A DNA stretch of 35,153 bases from a virus, in IMG/VR virus record IMGVR_UViG_3300012920_000120, positions 1-35,153 of that record. One strand, 5' to 3'. Below are positions 9,701 to 21,700 of this stretch, piece by piece. The notes under the pieces are model-generated. The model worked only from the letters and a program-made list of their open reading frames with translations, was not told the origin of the DNA and made no database searches. Position numbers and translations under genes: made by a program. Numbering within the stretch: position 1 is the stretch's first letter; each line of letters opens with the position of its first letter.

Positions 9701-12700
9701 AGCCATGGTTTACGGTAAAGCGCATGGTCACTTTGTTCAAACTGGTTATTATACAGGAGGGGTGAAGGGTGCTGAAAGAAGTATTGGAGACAGTATAGTT
9801 TCACGAACCAACAACGGTGTGGTTCTGTCTTACTTTGCAGAAAAAAGTCACATATTCACTAGAGATTTACTTCCAGTAGACAAAAAAATGCTAAAACAAT
9901 TAATTGACCACAAAATTGGTGATGGAGAAATATCACTAAGTCCTTTAGTTACTGGTGGTAGTGGTTATACCAATGGCACATTTTTCAATGTCATAACTAC
10001 TACTAACGGAGACGGTAAGGGAATGACTCTTGATGTAGTTATTAGCGGCGGGGCTGTTCAAAGCGCAGTAATAAATAGAGTTGGTGATAGTAATTACAAA
10101 AATGGAGATACTATTTTTGTAGGTGGGAGGACTCTAAATTCAGCAGATTATGTTTTAAATGTTAGCGGGGATGGCTTAGCGTCATTTACTCTTATTGGGG
10201 AAAGTAAACTTGAAGAAACCTCTACCTCTTTCGACACACCCGATGGAACTAGGGTTATACCTGCTTTCCTTGCTCTAAAGGGTATACGCTCAACTCCTTT
10301 GGATTTATCTAACCACCCCGAGGCTAACACTAGAGGTATTAACTTACTTCCTCAATGGACTCAAATGGATTTCGTTAGAAGATTATCTATAGACCTTGGT
10401 GAAATTGCCATTAAAGAAGGTATAACTAACATAGAGGCTGCTGCGAATGAAGTAGTTAGGATGATAAATCAAGCAGCCGCTACTGGGGGTAAAACACATG
10501 CTGCTCAAAACAATAGACAATATCCTGTAGAAGTAGTAGGAGAATCAGATTTTGCTGTAACAGGTTCTACTTTTGACCCACCAGTTTGGTGGGATGAAGA
10601 GAAAGCCTTTGCTTCTCATGATAAAGGAACTCACATGGGTTACTTAAGAGCACACATTGGTCGTGTGGTAAAGGATGTTAACGGTGAAGAGGGTTTCTCC
10701 GTAGTAATCCACAGCACAGTTCCCGGTGCAACAGGTCGTAACTTCGCTGTGTGGTTAGATAATAGTAAAGGTCAAGCACCATACAAACCTGAATTTTTGA
10801 TAGGTCATGGTGGTCGGTTCAGAACCTTTTGGTGTTTACCTGATGAATTAACAGGAGAGAATATGCACCCAGCACCAATGCCGCTTAATAAACACGGTAG
10901 ACCTTTCGCTCCTATTACATCTCTTAGGCAATTTACACAGTCTGATGAAAATACAGATATCGCATCATCAACTGCTGATTTCGCATCCAATCTTTCTGAT
11001 ACTGTCGAGGCAAAAGAAAGAGCAATTTCTGCTGTGACTGGTAGCGGGCAAAGTCACAATACAGTAAACGGTGAATCTTTTGAGACTGAAGGATTCAACG
11101 CTTCTCTTGTCGAAGGATTGAGAACGGGAACTTCTGCTGTGGGTAGAATTAACTTTGGTGGTTTAGTCGAGGCTGGTATTCCCGGTTTTGCACCTGATGC
11201 TGGTAAATGGGGTTTTGGTAGAAAAGGCGATACTAGGTTTATGAACGATTACGGCATAGTGACAAAAGTAGGTCAAACTAACCCACCATCAACTTACACA
11301 GGTCATGTTCCTAATACAGATATAGTTTCCGAAAAAATAGGAAATACGCCTATTTACGGCTTTAAGTTTGACGACCATAGAGGTGTATCTCACGGTATAA
11401 GATATATCTACAAAAACATGGGTGATAAATTCACTCTTGAAAACACAAAAGTTCCAAAAACTCTTGAGAATGAAATAGTTATTTATTTTAATCATAAAGA
11501 TTGCGCTCAAGGTGGGTTTACCATAGGTAGACACATGCATGGAATAAGTGAGCCGACTGGTCGTTTCCCAGCCACACCTGATAACGCTTCTCTTGCTAAT
11601 TGGCAAGGTAACCTTTGGAGAGGCGCTAGCGCCCCTAATGCGGCGTATAACAGTGATATTGTATATCATAAATCAGCATCAACTCTTTCTGTAACATTTT
11701 ATCACCCTTATGACAATACTGGCAGTCCACCAAGTATTGACCATCCTGATATATTGGGTTACATGGGTTTCCCTGCAACTAATGGGGTAATACATGTATC
11801 AGACCCATACAATTCAATGGGTGTAGCGACGATTGTATTGGGTGGCTCGGGGTATACCATTAATCAAACTGGTGCTGCTGCTACTGCTAAGGATAGTAAC
11901 AACAACGAACTAAATGTTTCTATCAACACAAATGGTAGCGGTAGTGTTACTGCTGTGACTATAACTTCATTAGGTGCTGGTAATTACGCTAACGGCGATA
12001 CATTTACTATAACTGGTATTGGTGGTAGCAACGCAACATTTGTTCTGTCTAATTCTTTAGCCGGTAGTTGGGGTAACATGTTTAGTTACACTCATAGAAC
12101 TAGATTAAACGCAACTTCAGCCACACATGTATTTCATGGTGTTACAGCAGACACATTTATTTCTAATCATTGTATTCATACACATGATAATATTAACCCA
12201 CGAATTTCTCTTGGAACTTTTGTAGTTGGTGAGACTACACAAGCAACTTCTGCATTAATATCATCAACAGCAAATTGGACTACTTTAGTAACCGACGAAC
12301 TTATGGCGGAGGTAACTGCTTTTGCGATTAATTTAGAAAATCCAAACATAGAGGAGGGAGTGTCTTTTGACTGCACTGAAATGTATGCTTCTGATGGTAG
12401 AACATTTGGAGAGTGGGGTATAACTCCTGAGTCAATTAAAATTAGAGCATACAACACTAAAAACAACATAACCCCGATATCAGAATTTTTTACAGCAAGT
12501 GTGTCTCGAGATATGGGTATTAAAGCAGCCCATCTTGAATTTGGTGAAATCCCAAGAATAACCCCTGAATTAGAAATTCAAGGCACAGCAGTAAGCACAT
12601 ATCAATTACCATCTAATTCTTTGATAAAAGAAGGAAGAGGTATAGAGTGTGGTTATATACCAAATACTATCTTACAAATTACTTCAAAGGGTAAAGGAAC

Positions 12701-15700
12701 TAATACTAACACTGCTACTCCTGTCCTAGTAGATTCAGATAATATACCCGTAGACACCTCAACTTGGGCTAAAAACCTAAGTGGCGAAAACTTTACAGAA
12801 TCTAGTGGAGATTTAATTTTACCAAATTGTGACAACCCTACTCTAAAAATGGTTACTGTAGATACTACACAAGCCATGCAATCACACTCGCATAGCAATC
12901 TTTGGTATTTCTGTAAACTATCAGGAAGAGAACAGGCTGTGTTCCATTATGAAAACGGTCAAACATTTGATTATCCTAGAGTTAATTCTTTTGGTAATAA
13001 GACAAAGATTGCGTATGGGAGCGAAACTGCTATTGCTGAAAGTGATGGTCAAAGTGGGGCTGGTAATGACCCGGCTGTATTCTTTGCACGAATAACAGAT
13101 ACTAATGTAGTGAGTGAAAACTGGCCTAGTAGCCCAGTTGGTGGTGACATAGTTATTCAAAGATATGCTGATAAAAGAGCATACTTGTTTGCTGGTAAAA
13201 GGTCACTTGGTAGTGTTCACTCTATACCTGTTATACACTTTACTGGCGCTAGAGATAGTCCTGATAATTATGTGCCGTTATATTTTGGTGGTGGGTTTAC
13301 AGGTGCTACTATAGACATAAACGATGGCACTAATAATGACTATGCTGAGCATAATACACATCACTACGCTAACGGCCCAACTGGTTCTGCTGGTATACAA
13401 AATGCTAATGAAATATTATCTTCCTTCTCTACACTAGACTGTAACGCTATCATGGCGTTCTTCCCTGCTACTGCTTTACTAAATCAAAACCGTGGGTCAA
13501 TTAATCCACCTGTATACAACAAGAACAACATACTATCACCTGATTTAAAACGAGGAACACATATACCAAGCAATATATTCCCCGATGCTGCTCCATATAC
13601 TGCTGGAGTTCACATGCAAGTGCCTTCACCTATGGTGTTGAGATTTGCTCATCCTACAGCAAGATATCAAGACCATAAGAATGACATCGAAAACAAAACG
13701 ACATTTATCATATTTGGGCCGGGTCAGGCATTCCCACTTACTAGAGATTCAGCCTCACCCGCTAATCAATTTGAACCACATCCCGGCGCTGCTATAACTG
13801 CTGGTAATACTTGGAGTAAAGTTCCAGAAAAATCCAGTGATGGTAATTTCTTGCCTAATCACATAGCAAACTTCAACGGAGATTTTTTGCCGGAGCAATC
13901 ATCTTTCCAAACTACACATAGAGATTTCCATTACAAAACAACTTTGAATTGGGAATCATCTTTAGGTATACCATTAGCAGGGTCAACCGTTAGACACCGA
14001 CCTGAGAACGGTAGAAACTACGGTAGTCAATTTAGCACAAAAGCATTTGAAAATTCCCCTCTTGGTTTCAATGCAATAGCAGCAGAACTTTACGCTGTTG
14101 CTCAACCGAATAGACACGCTGTGTTTGTTCCTAGTGGTATGGTTAAGAATTCAGATTTATGTTGGCACATGGATAATGGTAATCATCCCGGTGGTTCTTG
14201 GATGGATAATCAAATCACTATGAATCCACCTATGCAAACTGGTGATGCAAGAGTAGCAAAAACAGCAGCGACTATCATAAACCCTACAGCGTTTAGAGTA
14301 GCCGGAACATTAGCAAAGCGAATGCTTTACTCTAACGATAACTCATCTTCACCTAACTTTGAGGCTGAAACATTAGTTGCTGACGATGTAGACCACGAAT
14401 ACATTGTAGTGGATGCTACACGCTGTCAAAACGGTGAAGAGTTAGCATGTGTCTTGGGTGCTGCTATCAATACATTCCCCGGTAAAGGTGCACTTAAAGC
14501 GATAGGTGGCACATTTATGCCGTCTATGGGTAACTCTTCTCGGCAAGACCGCTACGGCTGGATTCAGGCTGAGTCTACTTCCATACCTAGTGGTGCTGGT
14601 AATACATTGGCTAATGTATATGGAAACGGAACAGTTAACGGAGCAACTGCTCATGCTGATGTAACCAGTTTAGGATATTCTAATAGATTGGCTACATTAC
14701 AACCGGCTACAAGAAATTCTACTGTTACAACTGCTACCTTTACAGGAACAGTTACTTCCGGTAGCGCTACTATCACTGGGGTTACAGTTCCAGCGACTAT
14801 GAAAGTTGGTCAATCTATCACCGGAACAGGATTGGCAGCACACACTGTTGTTACAGGTTTTGATAGTTTCGCTAACACTGTCACTGTTAATCCATCGGCC
14901 ACATCAACCCCGGGAAGCCCTGTGACATTAACACTAACAACAAGCACACTTGGAAATTTACTAAACACTCTTACTGTTCTCCAAGGAGATTGTTTCATTG
15001 ATTTAAGAATAACCAGTGCTCAGGCTACCAGTCAAAAAACAGTAGCAGATAGAATACCAGCGAGTGGATGGCTTAGAACCGAGCCTATGCACAACTACTC
15101 TTATGCACTTTCTAGTAACTCTAGTCTTAAAACTCCAGCGTGGGCTTGTTATACCAGTAGAGCGTTCTATACCCATAACACTGACTTATACTGTAGATTC
15201 TTCTTAGGAGTAAATAAAATAACAGGGTCTAAATTATTTGAAGATGGTGATGTATGGCATCAATATGCAAGGACTACCTCGATGGTTGATAGTAATGGTA
15301 ACGGTCAATACGACGGTTTGACCACACCACACCCTGCTCCTACTGCTGGTGATACAGTTTGGATATGGTCGAAGTCTCCTGTTAACTATGTTGATAACTC
15401 TACTAATTTCATAGGTAGTAGATTCCTTGGTTATGGTATAGGTGCTGTTCATTTCAACGGATTAGTTGATGCAATAGATAGAACCAAACCAATAGGTGCA
15501 GTTGGTTGGCATGGTGAGCGATACTCATACCTTAACTCACTTAATGTTGGGGGTGGTTATGCTGCGGGATTAGGGGCATGGCATACCTCACTTGGTTTCT
15601 CTCCATACGGTAATTTCTCGTCTTGTGTTTCTGTATTATCTCACTTACCACAAACAACACCTCTACCTAATAGTCCTGAAAGCGCACCTCCTACAGATTA

Positions 15701-18700
15701 TAGGGATGACGGATTAAACACTTTACCATCAAAAGACAGAATGGAAGGTGACAATACCGCATTTGCTGCTCATGGTTATGGTGGGTATGCTATGAATAGA
15801 ATTGAAGCATCACAATATCACATTCCTCCGATAATGAATACTATGGCTAACTTACCAAAAGAGTTATTTAGCGCTCAAGGAACATACGCACGCTCTTTAC
15901 TTGTAGTAGCCCATGAAGGTGAATTAAGTTTAGTAGCAAAGAAAGATAGAGACGGTTACATCACTACTGGTGACTACTTGATTAGGGGAGGAACTACCGA
16001 ATGGGATGAAAGATTCCATGCTGCTGACCGATTTATCGCTCCGGCAAACGCAGGGCCGAATGTAGAGGCTTTAATCGCAGATAATACAGCACCGCCTACT
16101 CAACTTACAGAAAATGGGCCACATAGTTTGTCTTTATTTAGTAACCCCCTTCTTCCAGTGTATCCCACCACTCCTTACACTTTACACGGAGCGATTACAG
16201 CAGATACATCTTTATCAAACGCTGAGCCTTGTTTAAATGAGATAGGTGACTTATTTACCGACCTTAACAAAAGCATAGGAACTGCGTTGAATGAGGATGC
16301 CACCTTGGGTATCCGTCATATTACCTCCGATTATATCAATAGTTTTGACACCGATATAAAAGCAGCATTAACTGATATTGGTGGTGGCTCAGCAGCGAAA
16401 TTTTGGGTAGGCGACATTAGCGGGTATGATGTTATGGCTAGAAGCCCTCACAAAAACTTCAGCACCGAACATGTAGTTTGGAAGCGTATGGATGGGGGTA
16501 GTCTAACTTTACCTGCTTCTAACGCTCGTGGTCTTGGAGCAGTGCCTTGGGTCACAAGAGTCACAGCAGACAGTGATGGTAACAAAACAATTGCTAATTT
16601 AACTGGTGAAAAAGTATTAGGAAATATTAGATTTTCTTTTGAGTCAACTAACTCCGCTATGATGCCAATTTTACAAGCACAAGAAATCGCTCATCCTCAA
16701 CTAGCAGCAGGTAACCCGATAACACTGGCTAATGTTCTTACTATACCAAATGAAGAATTACAATTTGAAGATATTAATGTTGTAGATGACACAGGGCAAT
16801 TACATGTTGTTCAAGGTGGCTCTCCACTAGGTATTATAATTAGAGCATATAAACCAGCATCGGAAAGATTGTCTACTGGTTTAGAACCAGCAATTGCTAA
16901 TTCAGGTATAGAACCTAACTTAGAGATTCAACTACCAAACCCTGACGATATACCGGGTAACATTCTAGTTAGAAGCGGTTTTGACCCTGTGCAAGCATAT
17001 CAGCACGAAACTATGGGTGATGGTGGTATGTTACCTTTGTTTGACAATAATCTAAAACAGTTATTCGTTAATGAACACAAAGCACCTAGACTACAACCTA
17101 CTATGAACGAGGTGGGATGGGAACACATTTCACAAGACAAAAACTTCCCTGAGTCTACTCGTGATGGATGGAGCGCTGCTACGAACGACAAACCTATACA
17201 AACATCATACGAATTACACGATAGGGCGCTTTACTTCCATGTCACTAAGATGGGTCACAGTCATACTGAAAAGTTCCCCGCTACCTACACACACGCTGGT
17301 GGTGTAGAGAGCCAAACACTTGGTTTTGTTAGTTTAGTAGACGCAACTTTGACTGCTGACGCTACTATCAATCCATCAATTTTTGCTGCTGAGTTTGGAA
17401 CAAAAGAAGTATCTGATAATCGTAGATTCCTTCGCATAGCAAACGCAGCAGGTAAAAGCGTTGTTGCTTCATACACTGGTATTAGTGGGGCTACATTCAC
17501 TGGGGTGGTTGGGGATATCAACACAACTCAATTCCTTGCTGACAATGCTAATGCTACTCTTACAATTACCCCGTCATACTATGTGCCAGCAGGTAGCACT
17601 CGTATATTTGCATCACGCCGTTTGCGTGACCACGCTGAAGTAAGCGGTAGTAGTCCTGACATGGCTCACACAATGTATTTTGACGGCGACTCTCAAACTA
17701 CAATTCACTCACGATATAGTAAACCGCAACTAACACCAATGCCGATACCTCGTATGGGTCATCACTTTGTTAACGCTACCATGCCTATGATGCCGGGTCA
17801 CTGGGCACATCCTTCTTATCAAGGAATTTACAGTAGAGCAAATAGCAACGAAACTGTAACTTCGCAAGAAGAAGAGTTAACATTGTTAGAAGAACATGTA
17901 GGCGCTACAGGGTCATCTTTCACCGGAACTCAACTCCTCAGTGGCATAATAAATGAGTTATTCCCACTTAATCCATATCTTATGGTTGGTAGCCTAACAG
18001 CGAATCCTTCAGGGCCGAGTGACATACACGGCGGTGCATTCACTCTAATGTTTGAAACTAAAATTAAGTATGATGGTTACGGTGTTCTTGCTTCAAAGGG
18101 TGAGGCTGGTAACATAAACAAAGCCGGAGGACATTCTATTGTGCTTGAGGCTGGGGGTAACTATACTCAGTCTAATCATTTCCCTGACCCTGCTGAAGTA
18201 GGTGCATATCAAATAATTATTCAACCAAATTTATCAGAACAACAGTTTACTGGCTTCCACAGAAACAATGCAACTACTACCGCTTTACCAAACGCTAGTG
18301 ACATGAATTTAACAAGCCAACAAATTAACTTGGTTATAGGTATAAAGTATGACGAAGAGAGGCATGCATCTCTAACTAACGCTGCAAATGTGGGTGGTGT
18401 GACCCTCATACTAGCCGAGGCTACACTCGCTGATGTAAGGGGCTGTGAAGTATTTATCAACGAAGTTATCCTTGACCATGACCCTGACCATGGTAGTCAG
18501 TTTACTAATATACCACCAATGCTGCTTTATAATCCACTTGGAGTTCAAGGTAGCGAAAGTCCTCACTTTACTCGTAGAGGTCATCCTTATCACCCACCTA
18601 TAGGTGATATTACTTTCAAAGACGCTACACCGGGGCATACAACTAGCATTCCTTGGTGGAGTATAATGCACCAAAATACTCCTGTTAATGCTTCTGCTGT

Positions 18701-21700
18701 AGGGTTTAGACATCTAGCGATATATCGTATTGATAATTATTATCAGTTCTGTAGAGCAAGTTATGGTTCAATAGCAGCACAGATAACTCTCGCTGGATAT
18801 CCAAGTATCAGCCCTGATATTTACTCAACTATAATGGAAAATATCAGTTTAACACCAACATGTAAGGTTACTGCTAATATATCAGGAAACATAATACAAG
18901 TTGATGATGCTTCTTTATTCCCTGAAACCCCATACTACGGACAAAAATTGTTAATTCATAACCCGGCCACAAAAGAAACAACAGCGATTGATTATAGCAG
19001 TAGACAGGGAGTTACTCAAGGTGCTTCTACAATGAATGAGCCTGATATATTCCATCTTCCGTCTAGTGTTAGCACAAAAATTGGTATGACAATAAGCCTA
19101 AGTAAACCATACTCAACAAAACCAATGAGTGAATTATTTACAGTTGGTAGTGAATCTATCATTACAAAGAACTTACCACAATTACTGTCAGGCACAAGAG
19201 ATACTAACAGTCTTACTTCCGGTGACGCTTACCTATGTGCTTGGAGTCCTAACTTGGGTAGACCACATACTTTCTACTCAGATGCAAGTAGAACATGGAT
19301 TACTAATGGTGTTAATCATACTGCTGATAGGGCAATTAACAAAGCAGCATACAATAGCATGCCAAAACACTTCGAGACTATTCACTATCACGAAGTAAAT
19401 TATGCAGCCAGTCATGGGCCTTTTGCATTAATGATGAAATCACCTCAACCACCTATAAGATTAGATGGGATTGTGATAGGTATTACAAATACAGGGCCGT
19501 ATGAAATTAGAATGAATGTTGCTAATCAATCACTTATCACTGCCCCATTTGGTCAAACCATTTATTTTAATGGAGAAGTTGTAGGTAAAGTTACTGGAAT
19601 TGCTGCTAATACTCCACTCAATGGAGCATGCACAATTACATTTGCACACGAGTTGTTACACACAGCCGGTAATATTATTGGTGGAACTTTATTCATTGGT
19701 GGAGACGGAACTGCTCTTACTGGTAGTGAGATACACGCATTGACAGGCTATTCAGCCCAAGGTAGTAACTCTACTATGTATACTAACTTTTGGCCTTGTG
19801 GTAGTAGAGGCGGGCCTTTAGTAAGCCGTTTAGATGGTTATGCTGCTACAACAGCCGCATGGCACATACCACAGAATTATGGTCACGACGCTGGTAGACA
19901 TTGGATTGACCAAGATGATGATGGGTCTTATGCTGTAGCAAGCGGTATAACAGACAGCAATTTAGTCTCGACAAGAACATATCCGTTTGGTTACCGATTC
20001 GGTCTAAGACAACCGTGGAACAGACCTCAATGGGGTCACTATGGTATGCGAGCATATCAGGAGTTAAGCAACCACGGTAGCGCTACACAGATTACCACAG
20101 GATATAGAGCAGGGCCACTGGTTCATTATGAAAGGCAAGGGTCGAACAGTTGGGTTTATGAAGGTGGTGACTCTTTACAAAGTAACACAACACTTGACAC
20201 AATATACAACGGTATACTAGAAAGACAAACAACTGCTGCTGGTATGTTAAATGCAGATAAATATGAATGGCAAGTTCGATACAGCGAAGGCCGAAGAATG
20301 ACTAGAGGTTTTGGTTGCGCTGTTAGAACCATAAGAAACCCTAACACTGTAATTAGAGATTGGTGGGGTGATTCTGCTGGTAAGAATCTAAAGAAGTATG
20401 GAGAGGCTGTAAAATACTACTTAGTAGATTGGTGGGGTAATACTCGTGGTGAAGATGTAAGAAGAATGCCTGTTCGTGGTTTTGGTGTAAACCCATGTTG
20501 GGATGCTGGAGATGCATACGAATATGATAGAACTAACCATAGAACTCCATACGACAGAATATGGAATGGTGGGAAACCTATCTTTAATCTAAAAGGAGTT
20601 GCTAATTTATCCACTGGTGCTGTTCTAGCCTCACCTACATCTACTATCCCTAGATTTGGTGGTAGAAAGAATACTGGTAACAATAATACAGACACTACGC
20701 TAGTAGATGTTTTTGCTCCTACTAATGCCATGCGTGTAGGCGACATGGGTAATGGTCGTGGTGTTAGATTCCCAACTCAGTTTAACGAAGATATACTCGT
20801 TGAGTTAGATGCTGTATATGAAAACTCAGGTATCGTCTTATCAAGCAGCACTGCTGAGCCTACATTTGGTAAAGGATATCTAAGACCGAGAGACGATGTG
20901 TTACAGCCTACTGAGATTGTTAGAGGTATTAGTAGAAGATTGGAAGTTGATGAAGATGGTCTGTTAAAGCCCGAAGCAACTGTGAGCGATAGAGTGGAAA
21001 GCATTAGTGGTAGTTCTGTGCACAAAGATGCTGTATCAAGGTCGTCTCCAAGAGTAGGTATAGAAGGTCAAACAATGCAGTCATTAACTGGTGCTAATAC
21101 TAACATGGTTGCTATAAACTCAGAAGCACACAGTCTACACACTAACAGGGGTGTAGGTCAGCGTGTAATACTACATGGTGGTATGCAATCAGGTTCTCAA
21201 ACTCTAGGTCACTATGACTTAACTACTCTATCTTTCGCTGCTCAACCCCATGGTGGTGTAATGAGATTTAGTCATACTTCTAATTTCAAACCAATGGGCG
21301 GCACTTATGTTTTAGAAAGTCGTAGTTTCGCAAGCCCATTTGATGATACAGGGTGGGGTAGGGCTGGTTTAACTGGTAGTCAGAAAACAAGTAATCCGTA
21401 TCAAATAACTAATTCTGTCTCAGCACAAACAAACAAAACTGATGATTCTATCAAGTTCTTAGTGCGACCAATAAGACTACTTGATAATCAACATATAGCA
21501 GTGTTTAGACCACAACTCGCCTTACACAGTGGTAGTAAACAAGTAGGTAGCACTGCTTACACAGCCACTGCTGGTGGTAAATATGGTATGTTTACTTACG
21601 AAACAACAACTGGTAGAGCAAGTAGTGGATTCTACATGCGTGCTACTGACCCCGATGCAAATGCTCCTTACCAACCTGTATACCTAGTAGAAGATTCTAG

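Noticed and set aside
11289-11669. A 126-aa minus-strand open frame inside the giant gene
   Set aside because: Low-complexity translation opposite a well-supported coding frame; no start signal.
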